Assembly: GCA_945956935.1 (NCBI GenBank)
Contig: CAMFJD010000007.1
Coordinates: 1 to 64,000, forward strand
Source of the DNA: an uncultured Bacillota bacterium
GTDB taxonomy: Bacteria; Bacillota_I; Bacilli_A; Culicoidibacterales; ZOR0006
Reading direction: 5' to 3'
Length of the DNA: 64,000 bases
Below, one piece after another: positions 55,800-64,000 of this stretch (the stretch's first letter is position 1; every line of letters starts with the position of its first letter). The notes beneath the pieces are model-generated. The model was not told the DNA's origin and searched no databases. It saw only the letters and a program-made list of their open reading frames with translations. Made by a program: the position numbers and the translations under genes.

Positions 55800-56444
55800 T
55801 TAATCAGAAAAAAGGCTTTTTTCATAGAAAATTGTGTCAAGTTCATAGATGTCAACCTCTTGATTGCAGAGTGTTTGAATTAATTCGGTGAGCGTCACTA
55901 GCTCGCATGAATCCAATAAAATGAACATAGTCACTGCAGTTGATAAGTACTCAACACTTTCAATTATAAAACGTTTATCTTGTCTGAGAGTATTTTCGAC
56001 TTTAAAGGCGTGTTCAAATGAAAGCATACATTGGATGCGTAATAATGGTATTTGCTGTGTGACAATTGCTTGTTGATCAAGCGCAGTAGCAACACATTGG
56101 GTGTATGCACGAACGAGTCCACCGGCTCCGAGTTTAATACCACCAAAATAGCGAGTTACAACGGTTACAATGTTTGTGAGTTGTCTCTTTTTTAGTACTT
56201 CAAGCATTGGAACACCAGCAGTTCCACTCGGTTCACCATCATCATTTGCTTTTTGATATTGTTGGTTATCACCAACAATATATGCTGAACAATTATGTGT
56301 TGCATCCCAGTGTTTTTTCTTGATTGTTGTGATAAACTCTTGAGCTTGCTCAACAGTATTTACACGGGAAAAATAACAAATGAATCGTGATTTATCAATA
56401 ATAATTTCATGATCAGCACCATTTTCTATACTAAAATAAGTCAT
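55800..56444 (-). CDS. YigZ family protein (UPF0029/IMPACT)
   Basis: 214 aa. N-terminal UPF0029 domain: SRFICYFSRVNTVEQAQEFI, HWDATHNCSAYIVG, DDGEPSGTAGVPMLEVL, VTRYFGGIKLGAGGLVRAYTQ (about 100-120), all family hallmarks. The C-terminal DUF1949 ferredoxin-like domain follows. Related to eukaryotic IMPACT, with a putative translation-related or nucleic-acid-binding role. AAAGGAG lies rather far (13 nt) from the ATG. It is a separate unit from the LCP gene. Confidence 0.92.
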   Translation of the reverse strand: MTYFSIENGADHEIIIDKSRFICYFSRVNTVEQAQEFITTIKKKHWDATHNCSAYIVGDNQQYQKANDDGEPSGTAGVPMLEVLKKRQLTNIVTVVTRYFGGIKLGAGGLVRAYTQCVATALDQQAIVTQQIPLLRIQCMLSFEHAFKVENTLRQDKRFIIESVEYLSTAVTMFILLDSCELVTLTELIQTLCNQEVDIYELDTIFYEKSLFSD

Positions 56445-56645
56445 AGTTTATCAAGAACTCCTTTGGTGATACATAATAGATAGTATCTTTTATATTATAC
56501 ACGAGATGATATTGAAAAGTAAAAAAATTCTCAAATGATCTATTGGAGAAGTGAGAAAGGTTTCGTCATTTTATGAAATCAAAATTGCAACAGTTCTTTC
56601 AATAGTATATAATTATAAGGAAAACTACTTTTAAGGAGTGCGATC

Positions 56646-57494
56646 ATGAGTAAAGTAGCAATTTTGAGTGATACAACAATGACAATTCCTCAGGAATTTG
56701 CACAGCAATATGATATTTATACAATTCCATTATATGTTGTTTTTAACGAACAGCCGTATAAAGATGTGGAAGAAATAACATACGAACAATTTTTTGAGCG
56801 TTTAAAAGCTGGTGAAATGGCAACAACATCGCAAGCAGCACCAGGTGAATTCGTAGAGAAATATGAATTTTTAAAATCACAAGGTTATGATGAGATTATT
56901 GTAACTGTGATTTCTGCAAAAATGAGTGGAACATATCAAGCAGCTATTGCAGCTATTGATTTTGTTGAAGGTATTACAGTGCATGTTGTTGACACTGAAT
57001 TAACGACGATTTTTGGTGGATTAGCTGTGATGGAGATGGCAAAGTTATTGAATAATGGTGCTGGATCGAGTGAAGCGATTCAGGTATTTACTAAAATCGT
57101 ACGTGAACGAGCTGTTGATGCACGTATTACTGTTGATTCATTAACACATTTACAACGTGGTGGACGTTTGAGCCGTGTGTCGGCAACAGTGGGAGAATTG
57201 TTGCAAATTAAACCAATTTTGACAATTTCAGATGGTGAAATGAAAGTATTGACTAAAATGCGTACATTCAAAAAAGCTGTTATGACTATTGCTGAAGAAG
57301 CGGCACAGACGAATCCGACAGTTATGTATATTTTCCATACGGGGGATGAGAAATTAATTGCTCAACTACGTCAAGCAGTTGAACAATTGATGCCAGATGT
57401 CCCTTGTGAACAATGCTATTTATCACCAACAGTCGGAGCACATATTGGGCCAACCGGAATTGGACTGGCTTGGTTATCGGACTATAAAAAATAA
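56646..57494 (+). CDS. DegV family fatty-acid-binding protein
   Basis: 282 aa. Two-domain DegV fold: KVAILSDTTMTIPQEFAQQYDIYTIPLYV at the start, TSQAAPGEF and VTVISAKMSGTYQAA in the ligand region, GGRLSRVSATVGELLQIKPIL, and a C-terminal VGAHIGPTGIGLAW. DegV/FakB proteins carry fatty acids to the FakA kinase; no fakA is adjacent. AAGGAG precedes ATG. DegV next to comF genes matches Bacillus synteny. Confidence 0.94.
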   Translation: MSKVAILSDTTMTIPQEFAQQYDIYTIPLYVVFNEQPYKDVEEITYEQFFERLKAGEMATTSQAAPGEFVEKYEFLKSQGYDEIIVTVISAKMSGTYQAAIAAIDFVEGITVHVVDTELTTIFGGLAVMEMAKLLNNGAGSSEAIQVFTKIVRERAVDARITVDSLTHLQRGGRLSRVSATVGELLQIKPILTISDGEMKVLTKMRTFKKAVMTIAEEAAQTNPTVMYIFHTGDEKLIAQLRQAVEQLMPDVPCEQCYLSPTVGAHIGPTGIGLAWLSDYKK

Positions 57495-57528
57495 AAATGA
57501 CGAGACATATTGTCTCGTCATTTTTGTT
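57493..57528 (+). terminator. Terminator after degV
   Basis: A perfect 15-bp stem (57493-57507 with 57511-57525), loop TAT, T5. Confidence 0.9.
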
Positions 57529-57566
57529 TTTTGCGTATAATACAGTAAAGTGAAGGAGGTGTATGT

Positions 57567-58403
57567 ATGCAAAAAAATAAATGGTGTGTTGTTCAAGACG
57601 GTGAGCGGGGGATAGCAGCTGTTTTATTAGTTGCAGGTAAATGTTATTGTCAGCGATGCGGAAATAACGATCAAACTCGATTTTATCAATATTTTTGTGA
57701 GTCGTGCCAAGCTGATTGTTGGTATTGCCGTGATTGTGTTAGCTTTGGAATGATGACAACTTGTCAAGAAATTTATGTGAATCAGGAAAAATTTTCAATG
57801 CCAGCTGTGACGTATCAGTGGAGTGGAGTACTTTCTGAACAACAACAACACGCAAGTGAACGAGTACAACAATTATTTCAGCAACGAATAAATAGTATGG
57901 TGTATGCAGTGTGTGGTGCTGGGAAAACAGAAATGATGTTTGAGACAATTTATGATGCGTTACAACACAATTGTCGTGTCTGTTGGGCAACACCACGAGC
58001 TGATGTTGTTAAAGAACTAAAACCTCGTTTGCAACAAGCGTTTCAAGGGATTGAAATAGTTGCTCATTATCAGAATTCGCCAGATAGTCATAGAGATTCG
58101 CCACTTGTTGTTGCAACTACAAATCAACTGATTCGTTATTACGAAGCGTTTGATTGGATTATTATTGATGAAGTCGATGCTTTTCCATACACAATAGATG
58201 AAAAATTAAAGCGTTTTGTCCAACGTGCACTTAGCCCTAATGGAAGTATTACATATCTAACCGCTACTCCAAGTATTCGTTTACAAAAGGAATTTGATTC
58301 GCAAACACTTATTCAATTACCAGCACGGTATCATCGGCGACCATTACCGGTTCCAAGTATAAAATTACTAGGAACAAGTAAATCAATATTTTCTTTTCCA
58401 TGA
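57567..58403 (+). pseudogene. comFA: comFA, 5' part, ended by an in-frame TGA
   Basis: 278 codons then TGA at 58401-58403. ComFA is the DEAD-box-like ATPase that drives transforming DNA through the membrane. This part has the zinc cluster (CYCQRCG, CESC, CWYCRDC, about 27-57), Walker A VCGAGKT (115-121), DEVD (201-204) and TATPS (232-236), i.e. the whole RecA-like domain 1. The frame continues open after the stop into domain 2 with no indel. The simplest reading is a single nonsense change, for example of a TGG. GAAGGAGG precedes ATG. Confidence 0.85.
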
Positions 58404-58859
58404 AAATATCGATGGATTATAAAAAAAATTGCTTTTTTTTTGAAGCATAATCGTGTTGTAATGATTTTTGTGCCGACTATTGATGTCGGTAATTATGTGT
58501 ATAGTAAATTAGTTGGGAAATTAGGGAGTATGTGTGCATTTGTGTATAGTAGTGACGAAAAAAGACAAACGAAAGTACAAGGATTAAGAGATCGTACAAT
58601 CAAAGTACTGATTACAACAACAATATTGGAAAGAGGAGTGACCATTGACTTGTGTGAAGTGATTGTTATTGATGCAGATCACGATGTTTTTGATTGGTCA
58701 GCACTTGTACAAATTAGTGGGCGGGTTGATCGAAAAAGTGCCGATGCGTTAGCACAGATTTTTTTCATTGCACAGACAAGGACAAAAGCTATGAAAGTAG
58801 CAATTCAAGAAATTAAACAATGCAATGATTTAGCAAAAGAAAGAGGGTTACTCTATTGA
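58404..58859 (+). pseudogene. comFA: comFA, 3' part, same reading frame
   Basis: In the same frame as the 5' part, 152 sense codons hold RecA-like domain 2: VVMIFVPTIDVGNYVYSKL, ITTTILERGVTIDLCEVIVIDAD and the arginine-finger motif ALVQISGRVDRK. The first possible separate start is a TTG at 58440 after a T tract, without a ribosome binding site, so independent translation is unlikely. The protein sequence shows no sign of decay. With both parts the product would be about 430 residues, normal for ComFA. It overlaps comFC. Confidence 0.82.
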
Positions 58860-59545
58860 TGAGGTGTTTATTATGTAATAGTAAAATGAAACAACAACCG
58901 AGTTTTAGCAATCTTTTTCCTCAAAAACACAACGATTTTTGCGCATTTTGTTGGCAATTATTTGAACGAATTGACACACAAGGAGATGGGCGTTGTCAAA
59001 CATGTGTTGGGTTAGTCGATAGATATACGAAACAAAGAAGTTGCGAGCAATGTTGCTTTTGGAACGAAATGTATGATTACATCCCTAATCATCGAGCGTT
59101 ATTTTGTTATAACGAGACTGCTAAAGAGGTGTTACATCAAATAAAGTTTCTCGGTGATTGTGCGTTGATTGATCCATTTGTAATGAAAACAAATGAATAT
59201 TTACGTAATTATATGAATAAAGGAATAATTACTGCTATACCTTCCCATAGTGAACGCTTAAAAAAGCGTAAAATTGATGTTTTGAAGCATTTTTGTACGC
59301 AATTAGACTATCCTTTTGAATTTTTTTTGGTAAAATTACTACATACACCACACCAAAGCGAGCAAACAAAGCAAGCGCGTTTACAACTTGATTATCCATT
59401 TGAAATCCAAAACAATCCAAAGCATGATTTGATTGTAATCGATGATGTTTATACAACGGGTGCAACAATGTATCAAGCGGTAGCGGCTTTGCAACAAGCA
59501 CCAAATTATGACAAAGAAATTCAAACATTTTCTTTGTTTCGATAA
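58859..59545 (+). CDS. comFC: ComFC competence protein (phosphoribosyltransferase-like)
   Basis: 228 aa from ATG 58859, overlapping the comFA stop (TGATG). N-terminal zinc-finger Cys pairs (MRCLLC, DFCAFC, CQTC, CEQC) and a C-terminal PRTase motif LIVIDDVYTTGATMYQAVAAL (about 193-213). Needed for DNA uptake in natural competence and linked to ComFA. Its overlap with the interrupted comFA means that a stop upstream could lower its coupled translation. Confidence 0.92.
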   Translation: MRCLLCNSKMKQQPSFSNLFPQKHNDFCAFCWQLFERIDTQGDGRCQTCVGLVDRYTKQRSCEQCCFWNEMYDYIPNHRALFCYNETAKEVLHQIKFLGDCALIDPFVMKTNEYLRNYMNKGIITAIPSHSERLKKRKIDVLKHFCTQLDYPFEFFLVKLLHTPHQSEQTKQARLQLDYPFEIQNNPKHDLIVIDDVYTTGATMYQAVAALQQAPNYDKEIQTFSLFR

Positions 59546-59546
59546 C

Positions 59547-59574
59547 TTGAAATCGCTTTCTGATGTGGTATAAT
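59547..59574 (+). promoter_or_regulatory. hpf: hpf promoter
   Basis: TTGAAA (59547-59552), 16 bp, TG-extended TATAAT (59569-59574), about 30 bp before the start codon. Confidence 0.75.
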
Positions 59575-59604
59575 AAACATATCAACAGCAAGGGGGTCCT
59601 CTTT

Positions 59605-60168
59605 ATGAAATTAAATATTCGTGGTCAAAATGTAGAAGTAACACCTGCAATTAGAGAATATGTGACAACAAAATTTGCCCGATTAGATCGTTTCTTTGAA
59701 ACACCAGAAGAGGTAGAGACAAAAGTGCTATTTAAAGTGTATGATCATACACAACGAGTCGAAGCAACAGTATTTGCGAGCCGTTTTATTCTTCGTATTG
59801 ATGAAAAACAAGATGATTTATATGCGGCGATTGATATTGCAGTAGATAAGCTTGAACGTCAAATTCGTAAACATCGTGAACGAATGATGAAAACAGTAAA
59901 AAATCGTCCGAATATTCATCATGGTTTAGATACAACGTTTGTTGAAGTCGAAGATGCTGATTACCCAGATGATGTGTATACAGAAGCTTCGGAAGCGATA
60001 GTTAAAACAAAACGAATTGAGTTGCGACCAATGGATGTTGAAGAAGCAATTTTACAAATGGAGTTACTCGGACATGATTTCTTCGTTTACCGAGATCTTG
60101 ATGTGAGTAAAGTTTGTGTATTATATCGTCGTTCAGATGGTAAATTTGGAGTTATTGAACCAGAATAA
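59605..60168 (+). CDS. hpf: Long-form ribosome hibernation promoting factor
   Basis: 187 aa from ATG 59605 (AGGGGG upstream; an earlier in-frame ATG lies on the promoter). N-terminal HPF/YfiA domain (1-100: MKLNIRGQNVEVTPAIREYVTTKFARLDRFF) and C-terminal dimerisation domain (about 130-187: VKTKRIELRPMDVEEAILQMELLGHDFFVYRD). It pairs 70S ribosomes into inactive 100S dimers in stationary phase. Position before secA matches Bacillus yvyD. Confidence 0.95.
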   Translation: MKLNIRGQNVEVTPAIREYVTTKFARLDRFFETPEEVETKVLFKVYDHTQRVEATVFASRFILRIDEKQDDLYAAIDIAVDKLERQIRKHRERMMKTVKNRPNIHHGLDTTFVEVEDADYPDDVYTEASEAIVKTKRIELRPMDVEEAILQMELLGHDFFVYRDLDVSKVCVLYRRSDGKFGVIEPE

Positions 60169-60175
60169 GTGTATG

Positions 60176-60206
60176 AAAGCAAGTGAATACTCACTTGCTT
60201 TTTTAT
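60176..60206 (+). terminator. Terminator after hpf
   Basis: A perfect 11-bp stem (60176-60186 with 60191-60201), loop ATAC, T6. Confidence 0.9.
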
Positions 60207-60313
60207 TGGTTGAGAAACGAGCTTTTTTTTGATCAAAGTATGCATCTATGTAGATAATATGATATGATAGTGCTGATGAATGAAGAGTTTAGAGCGTATG
60301 AGGAGCGAGATAC

Positions 60314-62815
60314 ATGAAATTTTTAAAAAAATTATTTGATGAAAGCCATCAAGAACTACGTAAAATTGAAAAAATTGCTGATCAAGTTATGACATTTGAA
60401 GAACAAATGTCACAAATGAGCGATGAGCAGTTACAAGCGATGACGCCAGCATTCAAACAACGTTATGCAAATGGGGAAACGTTGGATCAGTTATTACCTG
60501 AAGCATTTGCGGTTGTTCGTGAAGCGGCACACCGTGTATTAGGGATGAAACCATATTATGTGCAAGTCATTGGGGGTGTAACTTTACACCGTGGTGATAT
60601 TGCAGAGATGAAAACTGGTGAGGGGAAAACATTAACATCAACAATGCCTGCGTACTTAAATGCTTTGACAGGTAAAGGTGTTCATATTGTAACAGTCAAT
60701 GAATACTTAGCACACCGTGATGCAAGTGAAATGGGTCAATTGCATAATTGGCTTGGACTAAGTGTTGGCTTAAATGTGAATTCATTAACACCAGAACAAA
60801 AACAAACCGCATATAATTGTGATATTACATATAGTACAAACAATGAATTAGGTTTTGATTACTTACGTGATAATATGGTTCTTTATAAAGAAAACAAATC
60901 GCAACGTCCATTGCATTATGCAATTATTGATGAAGTCGATTCGATTTTAGTCGACGAAGCAAGAACACCATTAATTATTTCTGGTGGACAAAAAAACACG
61001 GCGAACCTTTATCGTTATGCGGACATGTTTGCAAAGATGTTAAAACAAGAGCAAGATTATGAAATTGATGTTGAAGCAAAATCAATTCAATTAACGGAAA
61101 ATGGAATTACACGTGCTGAGGAAATCTTTAAATTGGAAAATTTATTTGATATTAAGCATACAGAGCTTGTTCATCGTATTCAGCAAGCATTAAAAGCAAA
61201 CTATACAATGCATAATGATGTTGATTATGTCGTTGCAGAAGATGAAATCTTGATTGTTGACCAATTCACGGGACGAATCATGCAAGGACGTCAATTTAGT
61301 GAGGGATTACACCAAGCACTTGAGGCTAAAGAAGGTGTTTCAATTAAAGAAGAAACAACAACATTAGCAACAGTCACATTCCAAAACTTTTTCCGATTGT
61401 ATGAAAAAATATCGGGGATGACGGGTACGGCGAAAACAGAAGAAGAAGAATTCCGTAATATTTATAATATGCGTGTTATTGCAATTCCAACGAATCGTCC
61501 AATTGCTCGTATTGATGCGGCAGATTTAGTCTATGCAAATATTGAAGCGAAATATAAAGCAATAGTTGAAGAAGTAAAAGAGCGTCATAGTACAGGACAG
61601 CCAATTTTAATTGGTACAGTTGCAATTGAAACATCAGAAATGTTATCAAAAGCTTTCCAAAAAGCCGGTATTAAACATGAAGTGTTAAATGCCAAAAACC
61701 ATGAACGTGAAGCAGAAATTGTTATGTTGGCAGGACAGCAAGGAGCTGTAACAATTGCAACGAATATGGCTGGTCGTGGAACGGATATTAAATTGGGTGA
61801 AGGTGTGAGTGAACTCGGTGGCTTAGCAATTATTGGTTCTGAACGCCATGAATCGCGCCGTATCGATAATCAATTACGTGGACGTGCTGGTCGTCAAGGT
61901 GATGCTGGGTATACACGCTTTTATATTTCATTAGAAGATGAATTAATGATCCGATTTGGTGGGGATCGTATTAAGGGCATGATGCAAACACTCGGACTTG
62001 GTGACGAACCGATTGAAAGTAAAATGTTAACACGTCAAGTTGAATCAGCACAAAAACGTGTTGAAGGTGTCAACTACGATATTCGTAAGTCGTTATTACA
62101 GTATGACGAAGTGCTTCGTCAACAACGTGAAATTATGTATGCACAGCGTGACGAAATTTTGTATGCTGATGATGTGAGTGATTTAGTACAGAATATGTTT
62201 ACACTAGCGGCTCAAACATTAGTTTCACGCCATATTCATCCAGAGTTGCGTGAGTATGCAACGAAGAGTTATCAAGCACTGATTGATGAAGTGAATGTAC
62301 AATTTACAGGACAAAAAGTATTAACATTAGCGGATGTAGAAAGTAAAACATACGATGAACTTGTTGATTTAGTACATAACTCACTCGTACAGGTATATGA
62401 ATTGAAGCATGAATTAGCTGATGAACAAGCATGGAAGGAATTTCAGAAAGTTATTTCGTTACGAGTTGTGGATCAAAACTGGATGGCACATATTGATGCA
62501 ATGAGTCATTTGCGTGATGGTATTCACTTCCGAGCATATGCACAACAAGACCCATTACGCGCATATGAAGAAGAAGGGTTCCAAATGTTTGAAAGTTTGA
62601 ATCATCGTATTGCTGTGGAGATTAGCATGTATATTATTCGTGCAGAAATCGTTGACAATTTAAAACGACAAGAAGTTGTGAAAGGACATGCGATAAGTCC
62701 AAAAGCAGATACAAATTTAAAAGCTCAACCAAAACGTAATGACCAAAAAGTTGGTCGCAATGAGCAGTGCCCATGTGGCAGCGGTAAGAAAGCAAAAGAT
62801 TGTTGCTACCGTTAA
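60314..62815 (+). CDS. secA: Protein translocase motor subunit SecA
   Basis: 833 aa. Walker A in AEMKTGEGKTLTSTMPAYLNAL, Walker B/DEVD IIDEVDSILVDEARTPL, the preprotein cross-linking domain, motif VI GRAGRQGDAG, helical wing/scaffold and a C-terminal SEC-C zinc motif (CPCGSGKKAKDCC) that binds SecB or ribosomes. It drives proteins through SecYEG. AGGAGCGAG precedes ATG. Ends before the hairpin at 62821-62857. Confidence 0.98.
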   Translation: MKFLKKLFDESHQELRKIEKIADQVMTFEEQMSQMSDEQLQAMTPAFKQRYANGETLDQLLPEAFAVVREAAHRVLGMKPYYVQVIGGVTLHRGDIAEMKTGEGKTLTSTMPAYLNALTGKGVHIVTVNEYLAHRDASEMGQLHNWLGLSVGLNVNSLTPEQKQTAYNCDITYSTNNELGFDYLRDNMVLYKENKSQRPLHYAIIDEVDSILVDEARTPLIISGGQKNTANLYRYADMFAKMLKQEQDYEIDVEAKSIQLTENGITRAEEIFKLENLFDIKHTELVHRIQQALKANYTMHNDVDYVVAEDEILIVDQFTGRIMQGRQFSEGLHQALEAKEGVSIKEETTTLATVTFQNFFRLYEKISGMTGTAKTEEEEFRNIYNMRVIAIPTNRPIARIDAADLVYANIEAKYKAIVEEVKERHSTGQPILIGTVAIETSEMLSKAFQKAGIKHEVLNAKNHEREAEIVMLAGQQGAVTIATNMAGRGTDIKLGEGVSELGGLAIIGSERHESRRIDNQLRGRAGRQGDAGYTRFYISLEDELMIRFGGDRIKGMMQTLGLGDEPIESKMLTRQVESAQKRVEGVNYDIRKSLLQYDEVLRQQREIMYAQRDEILYADDVSDLVQNMFTLAAQTLVSRHIHPELREYATKSYQALIDEVNVQFTGQKVLTLADVESKTYDELVDLVHNSLVQVYELKHELADEQAWKEFQKVISLRVVDQNWMAHIDAMSHLRDGIHFRAYAQQDPLRAYEEEGFQMFESLNHRIAVEISMYIIRAEIVDNLKRQEVVKGHAISPKADTNLKAQPKRNDQKVGRNEQCPCGSGKKAKDCCYR

Positions 62816-62820
62816 ATAAG

Positions 62821-62860
62821 AAGACTACGTAGTGTGTTATCAACAATGCGTAGTCTTTTC
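62821..62860 (+). terminator. Terminator after secA
   Basis: AAGACTACG (62821-62829) pairs with CGTAGTCTT (62849-62857), long loop, T4. Confidence 0.65.
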
Positions 62861-62895
62861 TGTAGAAATTAAGTAAATATGAGAGGAAGATCGAG

Positions 62896-64000
62896 ATGGA
62901 ATTATATGAAATTCGTAATCAATTAGAACAATCAGAGCAAAAATTGGTAGAATTTAGGGGGTCACTTTGACATAGATCAAAAACAAGCGGAGATTACTGA
63001 TTTGGAAGTAAAGATGCAAGAGAGTGATTTTTGGAGTGATCAAAAAAACGCACAGCAAATAATTCAAAAGTTAAATAATTTAAAAGGGATTGTCGATGAA
63101 TTTACTGATTTAATGAAACAATTAGGTACTTTGCAAGAAGGCTATGAAATGCAAAAAATAGAACCTGATGATGAGATGCAATTGTTGTTAGAAGAGGAGC
63201 TAGAACCGTTTCTTGAGATGCTGACAGCTTTTGAGTTAGAAGTGTTATTATCTGGTCCATATGATAAAAACAATGCTATTCTAGAGTTGCATCCAGGTGC
63301 AGGTGGAACAGAATCACAGGATTGGGCTGAAATGCTATATCGTATGTATATTCGTTGGGCAGAGAAACAAGGATTTAAAGTGGAAATTTTGGATTACTTG
63401 ACAGGTGATGAAGCAGGAATAAAAAGTGTGACTATTCTAATTAAAGGAATAAATGCGTATGGATATTTAAAAGCTGAACGTGGTGTTCATCGGCTTGTCC
63501 GTATTTCACCATTTGATTCATCGGGTCGTCGACACACATCATTTGTTTCGTGTCATGTTATGCCTGAAATTACGGATGATGTATCAGTTGATATTCACGA
63601 ACATGATTTGAAAATTGACACATATCGCTCAGGTGGAGCTGGTGGTCAATCGGTAAATACAACCGACTCAGCTGTGAGAATCACGCACATACCGACAGGA
63701 ATTGTTGTAACATGTCAAAATGAGCGATCACAAATTAAAAATCGGGCAGCAGCTATGCAAGTATTACGCGGACGCCTCTATGAAAAGCAGTTAGAAGAAC
63801 AAGCTGCTAAATTAGCTGGTCTTGGAGGCGAAAAGAAAGAAATAGGTTGGGGTAGTCAAATTCGCTCTTACGTTTTTCATCCGTATTCAATGGTGAAAGA
63901 TCACAGAACTAATACTGAAATGGGAAATGTCCAAGCAGTAATGGATGGGGATATTAATGTCTTTATTCGCACGTATTTACAGGCGAGTATTAATAATGAA
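62896..64000 (+). CDS. prfB: Peptide chain release factor 2 with programmed +1 frameshift, 3' end cut by the window
   Basis: 24 codons from ATG 62896, then in-frame TGA at 62968-62970; reading resumes in +1 at 62969 and stays open for 344 codons to the window edge. The shift site is classic: SD-like AGGGGG at 62956-62961, then TCA CTT TGA C. RF2 decodes UGA and UAA, so low RF2 promotes the shift and raises its own synthesis. The body has the SPF-type tripeptide ([14 protein letters not shown]) and catalytic GGQ ([22 protein letters not shown]). Close to complete, since RF2 proteins are about 365-370 residues. Confidence 0.95.
62956..62971 (+). promoter_or_regulatory. prfB: RF2 recoding (+1 frameshift) signal
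   Basis: AGGGGG, 3-nt spacer TCA, slippery CTT, stop TGA, then C: the full conserved autoregulatory signal. Confidence 0.95.

Noticed and set aside
58401-58403. TGA read as tryptophan (alternative genetic code) to rescue comFA
   Set aside because: TGA is the natural stop of cysE, ywlC and comFA itself, Trp is written TGG throughout, and an RF2 gene with a TGA-sensing frameshift is present.
59563-59604. Upstream ATG extension of hpf
   Set aside because: It lies on the -10 element and lacks a ribosome binding site; the ATG at 59605 fits the family start.
62896-62970. prfB as a broken gene because of an early stop
   Set aside because: The stop sits in the conserved programmed +1 frameshift signal and the rest is open in the shifted frame.

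Overview
The window is a 64 kb piece of a low-GC bacterial chromosome (Bacillota, class Bacilli sensu lato). The evidence is A+T-rich codon use, strong AGGAGG-type ribosome binding sites, intrinsic hairpin terminators after almost every unit, and gene order close to the Bacillus rpoE-pyrG-fba-murA-rpmE-tdk-prfA-prmC-ywlC-glyA-upp-atp-murA-mbl and comF-hpf-secA-prfB blocks. Sporulation genes that sit in these blocks in Bacillus (spo0F, spoIIR, spoIID/spoIIQ) are absent here, as is rho. A non-sporulating or reduced lineage of Bacilli (Turicibacter/Culicoidibacter/Erysipelotrichia-like) is a reasonable guess, but the species cannot be named from sequence alone. No rRNA, tRNA, CRISPR array, insertion sequence or phage was seen.

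Layout. 0-12.2 kb holds short accessory and metabolic units: an M42 aminopeptidase, a LacI-type regulator with an unknown partner, acetyltransferases, cysK-cysE, a CtpE-like P-type ATPase, a MATE exporter, a solitary zinc-binding lipoprotein and a PHP phosphatase. 12.2-20.7 kb holds an OmpR/histidine kinase pair, a lysine riboswitch controlling an NhaC-family transporter, an L,D-transpeptidase, a TRIC channel, a universal stress protein and leucyl aminopeptidase. 20.8-27.1 kb holds AbgT, a HAD phosphatase, ung, pta, a DUF1450 protein, an HD phosphohydrolase and a tautomerase. 27.2-42.8 kb is the conserved information and central-metabolism block (ywiB-argS-rpoE, pyrG, fba, murA, rpmE, tdk-prfA-prmC-ywlC, glyA, rpiB-upp). 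43.4-50.2 kb is the complete F1Fo ATP synthase operon atpIBEFHAGDC. 50.3-53.7 kb is DUF1146-murA-mbl plus a membrane-anchored unknown. 54.3-56.4 kb holds an LCP cell-wall ligase and a YigZ protein on the minus strand. 56.6-64 kb holds degV, comFA (interrupted), comFC, hpf, secA and prfB, the last running off the window end.

Regulation visible in the DNA includes the L-box upstream of the NhaC transporter, a CTP-sensing reiterative-transcription attenuator upstream of pyrG, structured leaders before fba and rpmE, an 11-bp tandem operator before the two-component genes, and the RF2 programmed frameshift.

Points that most deserve a second look are: a c-subunit with the Q/E-T/Y ligand set of sodium-driven ATP synthases; comFA split by a single in-frame TGA; an LCP gene whose only strong ribosome binding site points at ATC codons; an uncharacterised switch-like fba leader; and the 11-bp direct repeats at the two-component promoter. 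I did not find a clear multi-gene novel system.
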